A program made the translations under genes and the position numbers. Of a DNA stretch of 64,000 nucleotides, positions 30,011-41,984 are shown piece after piece (position 1 is the stretch's first letter; the number at the start of each line of letters is the position of its first letter). The DNA comes from Mesostigma viride (lineage: Eukaryota > Streptophyta > Mesostigmatophyceae > Mesostigmatales > Mesostigmataceae), in NCBI GenBank assembly GCA_009746045.1, contig RPFO01000111.1, positions 827,801-891,800 of the forward strand, read 5' to 3'. Below the pieces are notes generated by a model. It had not been told where the DNA came from, ran no database searches, and was given only the letters and a program-made list of their open reading frames with translations.

Positions 30011-32485
30011 GCACGCATAATGCACATCCGCAACAAGGAAGTGCGTGCCGCAGCAGAGATGGAGAAGAAAAAGGCCAAGGTGGGACACGGAAAGGTGGCA
30101 ATGCCAGGAGAGACAACACGTGCAGCCGTACGGGGCAAGCTTTCAAAGGATGACACCAAGAACTCGCCACTGAGAAACTTCTTAATTGCAGGTGACAACT
30201 TGAAAAACCAGAGGGGAAGTACTGAAAGGAACTGACAAAACAAGCTGGAAACACTCTCAGGTCAGTGCATGATAAAATGCACCACAATGCCATGAGCCGT
30301 GGGAGACATGGTTTATTGCAAAAATATCGACTGGGATGTTAAGAAAAACACCAATATATTGAACATTCAGGGCAATCGTCATCACGGTCATCAAGTGTCC
30401 ACCTCCGACCCATCGCTGGCCAAGCATCCATCATGCTGATCAAAGGTGGCATCGTCAATATCTACACTAAATCACAACACTGCATCATATGCATGCATTG
30501 CTCTGAGCTCACAACACTAGTATGATAAAATGGCAACGGGGAGTGAACATATTCAGATGGCATGCAACAACCCGATGAAATGGCACAACTGATCAAATAC
30601 GAACACCAACTGTATTGATACACACACAAGGAACAGTGCACTCAAGCATGGCTGTGGGTGGTGTGCAAAATGGACACCCACAATCATCTCACAAATGCAA
30701 TATAAAATCTGTTGACCGACAAGCACAACGGGGCTCAACAGTCCTCGTCATCAAAGTCATCATCATCCTCATCACTGAAACCATCACGAGGGCTGTCCCA
30801 GCCACCATTGCTGAAATAACTGGATGACTCTCTAGAAACAATCACAGGACACTGTCGATTGCTACGGCAATGTGACCAAGGCTCATGCAGAGCCTACAAA
30901 ATCTGCATCCGCATGTGGCCTCTCGCCGTGTTGGACTGACGGATGTGCCCGGCCCGACTGTGTTAGGTATATTGCCTGCATGCAAGACAAAAATACATCA
31001 TCCGGCAAAGCACGCATCGGTACGCACAAAAATTTGTTAGTGAGATGAACGCTACGCGCTGGACGTGCCAACAACTTTGCATGACTTCAGTTCACTTGTA
31101 TGTAAGGATGCGGGGGAGATCGCAGCAGTTGCGTGGCTATCTATGAGTACCGGCCTAGTTTTAGGACAAAGAAGGTGAGATACTGGGCCAAGAGAGAGAC
31201 AGGGGTGCTCGAGAAAAAAATTGGCCATGGATGTTCACCTATAAAATTGTATCTACATGCCTCACAAGTTGTAGGGAACTGCACACCCAGGAATCCTGGA
31301 GTCGCAAAGGTTCCCTAACATGCCAAGAGGCCTCACAATCTACCTCATTGCAATCTCTGTATGGTTAATACGGCAATAAGAAAGCAACGCCTGATTAGTG
31401 CCAAGAAAAAGCAAGGCCAATCAACCAACAATATATGCATGCCCTGTTACAGGTAGGATGAACTCTAACGAGGCTGAAGGCTCTGCGTCTGCAGTTGACA
31501 CTAGCAGGAGTCGTTCAGGGTGGGGTGTGGGGGGGAGGGAATGACAAAAAGCTGTGATCTTAGGGCAAAAAGGATAAATATGCAAAGATGCTACCCATGC
31601 AAGGAAGCGAGATATAGTCCAGCAATGCCACGAATGTCAACCAAGGCTATACTGGATTGCAAAGAAGGTTCTACCGACAGCAAAGGAATTGGTACGAATA
31701 ATGCCAACTATTTGGAGCTGAGAGCATCACCAGCGGGCTACAAAAAAGTCATGCACGGAAGCTGGAAGAACAAGGCCAATGGTGGCTGACACGCACAGCA
31801 CGTTGATAATTTGAGGAATGAGCACTACATAAAGAATGATCACCGTTGCTCACCATCAAGAATTCGCCGCGCTGGACAGGCGACCAAGAGCTTGTCGCTG
31901 CCACATGCGATGGGGCCGTGTGCAAGTCCAACGGTATCAGGCATCACAAGTACACGCGCAAAATTGACACCACAATGGCAACACATATGCACACATACGA
32001 ATGTATAACGACCGAAAGCATAAACAGACTTGTGCATTGAAATTATGGCTGGCTTACGTGTAGAGCGACTAGATTCCCTAGACGGTGGGGCCGGAAACAG
32101 CTTGCTTGATCAGGGCGTGTGTTTCGAGCCTAACTGGGCCGGGAGTGTCTAGTGGTGAGCACCATTCCTGCGATCGCTCTCCCACCATGTTTACGAGGAC
32201 ATACCCGCAAATGGAAAACGTCCACTGAAATTAAAGGTCTAGCTAGTCAGTCGTTACGTTAGCCATGCCATGATTCCAATCGTCCAAGAACTGCACACGG
32301 TGCAAAGGCAAAAATCCGGAGGACAGCACTTTCAAATGTGTGGCGGGAACCAAAAGCCCGCGTATATGCCAGAAAACATCGTGTTGCTGCAGCGACGCGA
32401 CGATGTGGACAATGAATCCAGTGCCAAGCTCGAAACGTCCGCAAAGGAGATCTGGCATCACAGGGAACTTCAGATGTGCGGAGTA
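30011..32485. other. 2.5 kb without recognisable genes
   Basis: AT-moderate sequence with only short open frames, none resembling a known family. I see no splice-supported coding, tRNA or rRNA. Confidence 0.5.
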
Positions 32486-32590
32486 GTGTAGTTAGGATTT
32501 TCTAGACTAGATAGCTTAGAGTTAGGTTAGTTCGATTGAGCGGCTTCTCCCACCTCTACCCATCCAACATGGAATATGTGCTACGTGACC
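32486..32590 (+). repeat. LINE 3' UTR-like repeat, copy 1
   Basis: TAGTGTAGTTAGGATTTTCT through GGAATATGTGCTACGTGACC matches about 110 bases at 34353-34463, where it directly follows LINE fragment C. It is therefore probably a 5'-truncated LINE insertion consisting of 3' UTR only. Confidence 0.7.
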
Positions 32591-33959
32591 TCCCAGGATG
32601 CTCCGACCGGTCCTGAATGTATGTCGCGTCCGTGATCTATCACGTCCGCATGCAATTCAGATTTTGGCGTAATTCTGACGTCCGCAGCCTTGTGCGGGTC
32701 GCTATACCGCGGCCCGGTACTGACGCCGCGGATCTCAGTTGTACTTTCGCGCCAAGTCCGCTGAATTTGCAGACGGAACTTTTGGGCGGACCTGAATTTC
32801 ACTGACATTCGTCACAAGGGCAGTTTGCCGAATGCTGGTACACAGCAAGCTGGCGATCGAGGCGCTGAGCAGCTGTGCAATATCAGGATGTCAACATGGG
32901 ACACCAGACACAAATGCAAGGAAGCCCCAGGCGGTGCCTGGCATGGCCGATAGATTTGGCCTAGTATATTTGTGTTCGCTTGACAGATAAAGCTTGAAGT
33001 TTAGCTTGTCGGAAATTAGACAATGTTATGATTGGCTGATGTCTAAAGTGGCGCTAGTGGCGCCAGCCGCCAGGCTTGAGCTTTGAGCAGTACAGAAGGA
33101 TGAGCAACGAACCATGGTGGTCGTTGTTCGTCCGTTTCTCTCCCTCAAAACTGGTTTGTTGTCTTCATGGGGTGAAATAGTTCGAGCAGCCCGGAGCAGC
33201 CCCCGTGAGTGGTTGCATGCAGTCAGTTGCCATGAGGATGGTCTGACGGATACGACAATGTACTGGTTTTGTTAAGAATGTGTGTAAGACTGAGAAAGAG
33301 ACAAGGGACAGGGCCTTCGGGCACCCTGGTCGTCGTTGGCATGCATGCCAGTACTGTAGGAACTAGGTCGCGAACACACGCACTGCCGCCACAAGGGGCC
33401 TGCAGTGGCGTCACCCAAGGGGCCTCACAGCTGCTCTTATAACTACAACATTACAACTCGACAGTCTTTGTAATTCGTCATGTATCTCATTGGAATTGAA
33501 AGGTCTTTTGGTTGCTTTGATGATAAAGCATTCGGTCTCAAGAATCGGCTGATTGGGCCGGATTGCCTGTCATGAAGGTGGCGGTGCCGTAAAGGACCGC
33601 ACCTTTCATTCTCATTTTAAGGGGTTATTGCTAAGCCTTTAATTAAATGCATGCATGTTGTTGCTGATCCTGGAAAAGCATCTTTGAGCAGCTGGATTTT
33701 TTTTTCCTTTTCGCTGCTGCCTGGAATGACGCCCTCTTTGGGCTTCCTTCTTTTGTGTGAGATGCCTTTCTTTCACTTTTTGCTCTCAAGTTGTTGTGAG
33801 CTAAAGAGTGGGGGGGGAGGTGGCATATCACACACATGATTACTGCTGATAGTGGATGCATTCCAAGTAGCGGTAATGACCAGTCCAGGATGATATGGCA
33901 CGCAAACGCGACATGTAGGGTTTTCCAAGCATAGGTCATTAGAGTCTTTGTATCAGGGT
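32591..33959. other. No gene recognised
   Basis: Intergenic sequence with short frames only; includes a T-rich/A-rich stretch at about 33.7 kb. Nothing supportable. Confidence 0.5.
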
Positions 33960-34470
33960 ATGCCTCGCATTTCGGACCAGATTATAGGCAGGCTGCATAG
34001 GATAGCATTTGTAGGACATCTTGCTCGCACCAGTCAGGTCGACACCGCCCTTGGTCTGGCCGGCCCCCAGCGGCTTGCATGGCCAACCAGGGCGGCACAT
34101 CCTAGCTGACCTGGCCTGGCCCCAAGGACATTCCTAGAAAGCTTGGTATCAAGCCTGTCATGAACTACATCCAGATGTTGATGGCCGACCTAGTGGTCCC
34201 AGCTCAGTTTGAACACCGCATTCACTCCCTCTCTCTTCCTTGGACTACCATATGCAGAACAAGAAGCGGTGGCAGAAGATTGTCCAGGCTCACACGCCAG
34301 CCCCTGTGGGCAAGCCCCCTCCCCCCAAGCGGAAAGGGCGTTTTGCTGAATAGTGTAGTTAGGATTTTTTTCTTGACTAGATAGCTTAGTTAGGTTCGTT
34401 CGATTATACGCGGCTTCGCCCACCTCCATCCATCCAGCAAGGAATATGTGCTACATGATCTCCCAACGGA
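33960..34470 (+). pseudogene. LINE fragment C, 3' end
   Basis: Degenerate plus-strand match to the C-terminal LINE region: FVGHLARTSQVDTALGLAGP in the first part, then KKRWQKIVQAHTPAPVGKPP and KRKGRFAE before a stop at about 34,353. These parallel VGHLARTNQVDTS and DDNEPPPVGKRPRV of LINE A. It is followed by the 110-base 3' UTR-like repeat. Confidence 0.65.
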
Positions 34471-34730
34471 GACATGTTAGAATTTATTTTTTAATTTAAT
34501 GACCTAGTCCCAACGGAGGCATGTTATAAGTTAATTTACTTTAATTTCATTTAATCAACCTTTAAGTAATGAAATAATCATGGTCGTGCACTTTAATGAA
34601 ATTGTCATGGATGTTGCAGATTGATGCAGAATTTAGCCATGGTATGCCTATACAGTTATTTGCCTATACAGCTATTTGCCAAGCTGGTGACGAAAATGCG
34701 GTGACGGAATGCAATATACGAGAATGCTCA

Positions 34731-35474
34731 TTCTATTAACCGTGGAACTCCAGGAGTCCAGGGTAACCAGACTCTTTATTAAAACAATGAGTGGAGCACA
34801 TACAAAAGGCAGGCCACATCCCGGCCGCCGATGCTCATGGGAACACTTATTGCTTTGCAAAGGCTAGCCTTACCCCCAAACACGCAGGGAGGGTGGGCGG
34901 GAAAAGAAAAGAGGCCGACCTTAGCTAGGTGGGTTTGTTTTTGTCCTTTTTTGCGTGTCATGCGGCCTTGGCCCGGACGGCATTTTTTCGCCACGCAAAT
35001 GTTGCGTCTGAACAAATGACACAATGTGGCGTTCTAATTGCCGGCAGCTTACGTAAGGCTGCCGGGGCTATTAGGTCACATATTCAATGCGTGAGAGAAG
35101 GAATCTAGATCTAGTTAATCACTACGCCATTAGCCAAGAAACCTAGACAGTGGCAGGTTTATATCTCAACGTAGCTCCTGCCACCTGGCCAAGAAAAACT
35201 TGCCAAAGTTTTGGCCACGACTGATCCGGATCAGGGCCGCACCGGCCTCAAAAGGTATGTCACGTGAACCCAATAACCTAGCTATAGCGGCTACCCTTCC
35301 ATCTCACTATAAAGAAACTATGTTCAGAGAACCACGATTCTATTAACCGTGGAACTCCAGGGTAACCAGACTCTTTATTAAAACAATGAGTGGAGCACAT
35401 ACAAAAGGCAGGCCACATCCCGGCCGCCAATGCTCATGGGAACACTTATTGCTTGGCAAAGGCTAGCCTTACCC
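34731..35474 (-). repeat. Split direct-repeat end of the DIRS/PAT-like element (B1-A2-B2)
   Basis: Block TTCTATTAACCGTGGAACTC...CTAGCCTTACCC occurs at 34731-34874 and 35338-35474 (a few differences). Between them is a unit (34875-35337) ending GTTCAGAGAACCACGA. The same arrangement and recognisably related sequence (TTATTAAAACAATGAGTGGA versus TTCATTAAAACAATAAGTGG) occurs in the mini element at 44.1-46.1 kb, which shows one family. 35040-35064 forms a near-perfect hairpin around TTACGTAA. Confidence 0.75.
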
Positions 35475-35546
35475 TTATATCCCTCCCTGGCGATCCATGC
35501 CAGGGGCAAAGAACCTAGCATAATGACATAGAAATGAACAACCAAA

Positions 35547-36380
35547 CTAGGTGGAGGGCAATTTCAAAATAGCCCGCCAGGCCCGAGGGGGGCAGGCGGC
35601 CATGGCCCGAAGAAGAACCTCAGGAAACTCCACCTCCAAACTGCGGTGCAAGCCCACATAATGGGCAACCGTGGAGCTGCTAAGCCAGCGCCCCCGGCCC
35701 TGGATGTCCCCCATGCTGCGACCCTTGAGGAAATCATGAGTGGCACCCCCATGCCGCAGCCCGTGAATGGTGAAAATCTGGGCGACCCCCAAGGCCTGAG
35801 TCGCAGCCTGCCAAATGCGCCGGAATTGCGGGTAGGTGAAAGGGAACACGGCCTCCCAAGCGTGCTTACCCGCGATGCAGTGACGGAGGATGGTTTCAGA
35901 CATCACATCTTCTACCACCACTGACTGAGTCTTGCCCTTAGAGGTCTTGGTAGACCTCAACAGTAGGGCGCCCCGTCGAGCCGGCCCAAGCCGAACGTCA
36001 GGCTGGAGGCGCACATGGCCAACACGGAGGTTCAGCGCCTCCGAGATTCGCAGGTAATGGCGGAACACGATGACCACCAGCAGGCCCGCAAGGCACTCTG
36101 ACCTTGCATGACCATTGTGCTGGCAAGTGCAAACGCCGCCTCCCATGGAATGGGAGGAGGGGCACGGGGGGGCACAAGTGTTTTCCACCCAGCGAGGACG
36201 CCACGGGCCAAGTCCCACCGCTTCACCATACCGGGATAATAAAGTTGCAACCCCATCAAGGCATTGGCACACGTCTGGCGGCTGTATCCCCGAAAATGAG
36301 CCCAGGCGACATACGCACAAAATGTCTTCTCATGCAAGGGTGTCAGCTCGTGACGATGACCTGTCCGCCCGCCCACCAGC
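35547..36380 (-). pseudogene. Tyrosine recombinase of the DIRS/PAT-like element
   Basis: The N-terminal core-binding part reads HEKTFCAYVAWAHFRGYSRQ; after a frameshift near 36.11 kb the catalytic part reads VIVFRHYLRISEALNLRVGH (first Arg), TIHGLRHGGATHD (His-x-x-Arg) and GRGRWLSSSTVAHYVGLH (nucleophile Tyr). This completes the R-H-R-Y set of a phage-integrase-like recombinase, which in these elements inserts a circular cDNA without target duplication. The frameshift makes this copy probably inactive. Confidence 0.82.
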
Positions 36381-36391
36381 CTCCCACCAAG

Positions 36392-37294
36392 TCAAGAGGG
36401 AATCAAGACCACGACGGTAGGCCAGCAAGGTAGCCGGCTTACTTTCCCCTCTAGCAATGGAAGGTGGCTAACAGGTGCAGGGGGCCCTGGGTTAGGATGG
36501 ATGCCTTCCGCGGTCAGGTCGCGCACCCGGCCTTCCAAGAAAGTCGCCATGGATTGGCCGCGAGAAACGCCATCGGCTGGTTGAAGTGCACTCGGCGTCC
36601 ACACCCTCTGGGAACGACTCCCAGTGGCGAGGGTCAGCGCGCACAAGCGGCGGCACTGCTTGTTGAGCTTGTGGGATGAAGACCGCCCCTTAGCCAAGCA
36701 GCCCAACGCCGCGGTGGAGTCCACCAACCTCACCACCCGCTTGCCTCGGTTTGCCAAGCTGCGCGCACTCCTCTCCACGCCCTTCACTGCAGCCCGCACC
36801 TCCTTCTCGTTGATGTGCATCCCCGGATCCCGCCAACGACTCCGGACCGGCCCCAACCCGCCATTGCTGGCTAGTGATTGCTTGTTGCGCCCGCGCGCTC
36901 AGTGGCCTAGGGCCAGCGTAGGCCACCTCGCTTGGTATGAGCAAAGTCGGGTACCCCCGCACCTCTCGTGCCCTCGCCAGCTCCGTCACATCGCCCGGCT
37001 CCATGGTTGCGTACACGACACCTTGCCCGTAGGTGGACGCGTCAGATGCAACCACCTCACGTGCCAAAGGTGCGCTTCGGTCAACCCTTAGCATGGGAGC
37101 CAAGGCCAGGGCGCACTCTACTCCTCCCGCACCCCGGCCCACAGCACCCAGGATCGCTGCCCCCACCCTTGCAGGCTGATGAATTTGAAACATTGCTGCC
37201 AAATGGACAAGCAGCTGCGGCTTAACATCTGCAGCCACAACCACCGCCCCAAGACGGCAGCCAGCCCCTCGGCCGTAGCTCGGCCTCGAGTGAG
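36392..37294 (-). pseudogene. RNase H domain of the DIRS/PAT-like element
   Basis: Begins REVVASDASTYGQGVVYATM (first catalytic Asp) and, after a frameshift near 36.84 kb, MHINEKEVRAAVKGVERSAR (Glu), VVRLVDSTAALGCLAKGRSS (Asp) and VWTPSALQPADGVSRG (last Asp). This motif spacing is characteristic of DIRS-like RNase H. Its upstream part continues, across the nested LTR element, into the RT fragment at 40.1 kb. Confidence 0.78.
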
Positions 37295-37299
37295 TATAG

Positions 37300-38046
37300 T
37301 GTCAAATATCTAGCGATGTTTCTCTACTTTTGTCACGCATTATGTTATCACGCATTATATGCGGGGAAAATTGACGCCGTCAGCTAGGTGTTTATTTACA
37401 CGACTTGTTGTTGGGTTTGCATCCCTATTAATTGCACCCACAGGTCGTTGACTAACTTAATATCATATACAATGTTTTGAGTGTACTAAAATCCGAATGA
37501 TGTTGCTCGGAATACAGCAAGCGTTACCTGTCAGCACCGTTACAGGTGCCGTAATTTACATCGGCTCTCTCCGCGGATCAGATCAGGTCCGCAGTTTGTG
37601 GTGCCGCCCTGGAGGCGATAGGACTTTGAGCCTATCAGACCACACACACAATGTACCATGATGTGGACAATAGATTACAGGCTGCAAAGTCGTTATTATC
37701 TAGTGTTCTTTCCGTGGTTGTAGAGACGTTAAGCTGCAGTGCCGTCAGATGTAAATCAACGGTGCATAATGCAATAGCCGCCACTACTTTGTGTGCCTAG
37801 AGTTGTTTGCTTGCTAGCCGTGTGTGGCCCCGACCCAGTGTTGGTCGTGTGACCCTGCCCAGTGTTGGCATTGTCATTTGCCCTGGCCAAGTGTTGGCTA
37901 TGGTAGACTGCGCCCAGTGTTGGCCGCACCGTGTTTTTCCACTCTCAGTTAACGTATTTTAATACAAGAAGTCTTTTCCATACACTTGTGCAATATCTGG
38001 GTCATAACAGGCAAAAGATCTTTCCTCCAAGCCCCGGTTTCTGACA
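37300..38046 (+). repeat. Left LTR of the gag-only element
   Basis: 747 bases, TG...CA. Near its end it contains four spaced copies of CCCAGTGTTGG (or AAGTGTTGG) between about 37,835 and 37,925. The same sequence ends 40088 in the right copy. Confidence 0.88.
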
Positions 38047-38148
38047 TGGTATCGAGTAGCGAGTGATGCCTATGAACCCATATTTTCCAATTCCCAACGA
38101 CCGCAACCTGAGATCTGGAATTGAGCTTTTTCAATTTCCCGAAGAATC

Positions 38149-39316
38149 TTGCCCAGATCGACTACCTCGCAATTAAGAGCAAATCTGCTTTTTGCCCAAG
38201 TTGAAGACATCTTCCCGGGCGTGTTTCCTGAATCAGCCTACTGCCGCTGGCTCCTGTGTGGCATTCGACAAGAATTTTTCAACTGTGTGTGTTTCAGCGA
38301 ACTTCCAGACTTTTCAATCAGAAATCTACAGGATCTGCTCGACAACAACACAGTATCTCTGGAGAGCTTAAATCACACTTTACTTCACATTACAAATCTC
38401 CAACGCAATCAAGAACATGTCGGGAGGTGCGCCAGCTGTGGCACGAGAAGTCAAGGAGAGCAGCGTTCTTACTGTAGTGCTCTCAAGAATCTCAACTTCG
38501 ATGGGAGCGACCCCAAGAAATTCACCGGATTCCGAATCAAGGCGGAAGGGCAATTTGACGCCCTTGGATATTCAGATGTACTAGCCGGAAAGGATCCGAT
38601 CGTGGTAAAGCAGCAAAAAATTGGTTATGCTGCCCTGATTGCTGGCCTCGACGGCAGCGCGCTACTGCATGCCGCTACGGCCCCCAACAAGTATATATGC
38701 ACGAGGCGTGGACCGTCCTGGTTGACGTCTATGGACATGACGAAACGACATCCACCCATCAGGCCGCGAGCCCGCGACACTTGAGGAACTGCTGTCAGCT
38801 GAGCAGATTCCCATGGATTCTGTTCCTGCAAATATCAATCTCACCGAACGAAAGTACCTGGAATATAATAAATTAAGCAACAATAAACTCCATGATTCTA
38901 TCCTGGTGACCTCACACCGCCGCAGACTTCCTGCCCAGTATGGCCCCGTCCTGGCGGCGTATAACCTTCCCCCCGACTTGACGTGGAAAGTCTACAAGAC
39001 CGCCGTCCTGAAAGTGGACGACCATCTGCGTGTGCACCGCGCCCAAGCTGGCAGCTCAGATTCCAGTGCACCATGCAGTGTATCATACTGCTGCCTGCCC
39101 CCACTGTGCGGGTACTATCGACGAATCAGTCTTCCTCACCAAGGTGGGAAAGTGCTGACCTGCAAGCACTGCCACCGTACGGGCCACACGAAGGATTGCT
39201 GCTGGTCCAAGAAGGCGGAGAACAAGTCCAAGAAACCTGAGGCGCACTTCACCATGGACGGCGAGCCACTGGCTGACGACGTGGCAGATGTTCCTGCTGG
39301 TTTTTTCATTGAGTAG
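38149..39316 (+). pseudogene. Ty1/copia-type gag of the nested element
   Basis: The first frame carries KNLNFDGSDPKKFTGFRIKA and AEGQFDALGYSDVL, typical of copia gag. After two frame changes (about 38.71 and 38.78 kb) it continues to a CCHC knuckle, CKHCHRTGHTKDC, at about 39,160-39,200 and ends at 39,314-39,316. No protease, integrase or RT follows, so the element must borrow enzymes. The frame changes mean this copy is probably inactive, unless they are sequence errors. Confidence 0.72.
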
Positions 39317-39342
39317 AATACGTGACATGCAGTATGGGGGTG

Positions 39343-40088
39343 TGTCAAATATCTAGCGATGTTTCTCTACTTTTGTCACGCATTATGTTATCACGCATGA
39401 TATGCGGGGAAAATTGACGCCGTCAGCTAGGTGTTTATTTACACGACTTGTTGTTGGGTTTGCATCCCTATTAATTGCACCCACAGGTCGTTGACTAACT
39501 TAATATCATATACAATGTTTGAGTGTACTAAAATCCGAATGATGTTGCTCGGAATACAGCAAGCGTTACCTGTCAGCACCGTTACAGGTGCCGTAATTTA
39601 CATCGGCTCTCTCCGCGGATCAGATCAGGTCCGCAGTTTGTGGTGCCGCCCTGGAGGCGATAGGACTTTGAGCCTATCACACCACACACACAATGTACCA
39701 TGATGTGGACAATAGATTACAGGCTGCAAAGTCGTTATTATCTAGTGTTCTTTCTGTGGTTGTAGAGACGTTAAGCTGCAGTGCCGTCAGATGTAAATCA
39801 ATGGTGCATAATGCATTAGCCGCCACTACTTTGTGTGCCTAGAGTTGTTTGCTTGCTAGCCGTGTGTGGCCCCGACCCAGTGTTGGTCGTGTGACCCTGC
39901 CCAGTGTTGGCATTGTCATTTGCCCTGGCCCAGTGTTGGCTATGGTAGACTGCGCCCAGTGTTGGCCGCACCGTGTTTTTCCACTCTCAGTAAACGTATT
40001 TTAATACAAGAAGTCTTTTCCATACACTTGTGCAATATCTGGGTCATAACAGGCAAAAGATCTTTCCTCCGAGCCCCGGTTTCTGACA
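39343..40088 (+). repeat. Right LTR of the gag-only element
   Basis: 746 bases, preceded by the purine-rich AGTATGGGGGTG. Differences from the left copy include CATTATAT/CATGATAT, a one-base indel in TTTTGAGT, and AGTTAACG/AGTAAACG. Confidence 0.88.
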
Positions 40089-40095
40089 TATATAG

Positions 40096-40994
40096 CCTGC
40101 GTGTGGGCGATCACAAGGTTGAGCTGCTTGACCGTTGGTTCCAGCACGCCGTTCCGTCGGTGCACCACCCCTAGGGCTTCTAGCTCGTCCCCTTCCAGGC
40201 TCGCCATCTTAGTCTTCTCCTTAGACGGCACAAGGTTGTTAGGGAGGTAGCCTTCCTCAATAGCGCACGTGATGAGCTGGTTCACCGCCTCGCAGGTCCG
40301 CCCGTTGCTGGCCACCAAGTCATCAATGGTGATGGACAGCATGGGGGCAGGGGGGTTTTCCAGGTCAATCTGAAGCTCCCCGGCGCGCTCCTCCTTGTAC
40401 TCGATGGCCAAGCGCAGTGGCTGGCCACACTCGTCGCGCACCAAGGTGAGCTCACCTGCGCTTGAGAGGTAGCTGACCTGGCGCCTCGGATCCAGGGCAC
40501 CGGTCATGTAGAGCACCATCTCATGGATGGCCTCCCCCAGCGCCACCGCATGGGAATGTCCCATGGCCAGCACCTCAAGTGAGCACGGGCCACACCCAGC
40601 TCCGCCTCGATCGGCCCTGCCAGACCTACGCTAGTCGACCACTGACTAGGAAGCCCTTGGTAGTCCCACCACCACGCGGGCACCTCGATGGAGTAGTAGT
40701 ATGACACGAGGTCGCTCTTGGCGCAGTAGCACCAGCCCTTGATGTAGACCTCCACGAGGATGCCCAGGTGGGGTAGCAGGATCTTGGGGGGGTCCACCCA
40801 CAGCAGGTTGCCCAGCTTCCTGTTGACGATGAACCGTAGCTCACCCACCCCCTTGGCCACTCCAAAGCAGCCATCCACCCTGGCACTTGGGCCGCCTCTC
40901 CCGGAACGCCACCATGCCCACGCCCGCTGCCCGGCTCATGAGCTTGCCCCATTAATCCATGGAGCATCCCCGGCTGGGCTTGGGCACATTCCAA
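40096..40994 (-). pseudogene. Reverse transcriptase of the DIRS/PAT-like element
   Basis: Minus strand: GVGELRFIVNRKLGNLLW and CAKSDLVSYYYSIEVP (motif A, with Asp), then in a second frame VLAMGHSHAVALGEAIHE (motif B-like), PMLSITIDDLVASNG (motif C as I-D-D) and NNLVPSKEKT. At least one frameshift lies near 40.56-40.60 kb. The order and spacing fit DIRS-group RT rather than LTR-element RT. The domain ends at the TATAG target used by the nested LTR element. Confidence 0.75.
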
Positions 40995-41514
40995 TACTTT
41001 GCGCTCGCTACGACCGCTGGCTTGATGCAGTTCTCTTCGCTGGCATATATCTCCTGCCAGCTCGGCCGCATAGCCAACAGCCCGAGCAGCCGTGCCTTCC
41101 CCGCCACCTCCGCCTTTGGTAAACTCACCGCGTCCGCGCGCAGTTGTTCATACTTATTCTGCTTCCCATATATTGCATCAGCACCTTCTTGTTCCTGGCC
41201 TGTCGCAACGCCCTCTACGCGGCGACTGTGCCAGGTGCAGTGCCTCTTGACCCTCGCAAGGGCCTCCTCCCTCCCCTTAGAGCACGCCCCTCTAGGGTTA
41301 GGAGGAGGGTCTTGCCCCCCCCCCCCACAGCCAATTAAGCCAACGCACTACCTTGCATGGCAGTGTGTACTCGCGGTGGCGGCGCGTGGCACGCTGTCGC
41401 CGGCGTGCCGATCTCACCCTGCCCCACGCGGTGTACGCTGGCCTAAGTGGGTATGGCAGCGGGAAAAGGGCCGGAGCGGTCCCGCTGGGATTCTATTTCC
41501 CTACACTAGGAAGT
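40995..41514. other. GC-rich stretch, no gene recognised
   Basis: Probably the 5' part of the DIRS-like element (gag or leader) too decayed to read, or unrelated DNA. Includes a C13 run at about 41,316. Confidence 0.4.
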
Positions 41515-41885
41515 CGGGTTCTGAGATTTTTCTCAGGAATCCTGAGATTTCCTGATTTTTTCTCAGGATTCCTGAGATCTCCTGATTTTTTTCTCAAAAA
41601 ATGCTGAGACATCCTGAGAAAACCTGAGATTTTCTCAGGATTCCTGAGATTATATTATCAGGACTTTCTCCTGAGAATCTTGAGAAGTGCCTGAGATGCG
41701 TCTCGCCAAACACTGAGAATCCTGAGAAAATCCTGAGATCCTGAGAAAAATGTCGGAACAACACAAAAAATCTCAAGATCTTGAGAAAACCCGCTGAATC
41801 AGAAAAAAATCAGGAAAATCAGGACACTTATGTAGCATGGCACAAAAAATCAGGAAAATCAGGACACTGAGCATGACACTTGAGA
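41515..41885. repeat. Cluster of CCTGAGA/TCTCAGG motifs in both orientations
   Basis: About 20 copies of CCTGAGA, its complement TCTCAGG, or close variants (CCTGATT, ATCAGGA) in 370 bases, several forming TCTCAGGATTCCTGAGA palindromes. CAAAAAATCAGGAAAATCAG occurs twice, 39 bases apart. The layout parallels the TGTGACA cluster at 29.7-30.0 kb with a different motif. Confidence 0.85.
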
Positions 41886-41984
41886 ACTCTCAAGTGCATG
41901 AAGACAGGACACTTATGCATTATATGTGGATGCAGAAATGATGCAGTTGACACACATGTTCATTGGAAATAAAGAAATATAATG

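Larger units (their letters stand above)
37300..40090 (+). mobile_element. Gag-only LTR retrotransposon (TR-GAG type) nested in the DIRS element
   Basis: LTRs at 37300-38046 and 39343-40088 start TGTCAAATAT and end TTTCTGACA. They differ at roughly ten positions, about 98.5% identity. A PBS TGGTATCGAG follows the left LTR directly and resembles the plant initiator-Met PBS. A G-rich purine tract precedes the right LTR. The 5-bp target TATAG occurs at 37295-37299 and 40091-40095; two extra bases (TA) lie between the right LTR and its target copy. Removing the element and one TATAG restores the RT-to-RNase H frame of the host DIRS element. The internal region is only 1.3 kb and encodes gag but no pol. 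Confidence 0.85.
34731..40994 (-). mobile_element. Decayed DIRS/PAT-like tyrosine-recombinase retrotransposon
   Basis: Read on the minus strand: reverse transcriptase (40994-40096), RNase H (37294-36392) and tyrosine recombinase (36380-35547), then a terminal region in which a block at 35338-35474 is repeated at 34731-34874. That order and a split-repeat end are hallmarks of PAT/DIRS-type elements, described in Volvox (kangaroo) and Chlamydomonas. The copy carries several frameshifts and a 2.8-kb LTR-element insertion (37300-40090). The 5' terminal repeat and any gag are not recognisable, so the right boundary is approximate. Confidence 0.75.

Noticed and set aside
34731-35474. Ordinary LTR pair of an LTR retrotransposon
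   Set aside because: The repeated block is only about 140 bases with a distinct unit between the copies, sits at one end of a tyrosine-recombinase element and matches the split-repeat layout of the mini element.
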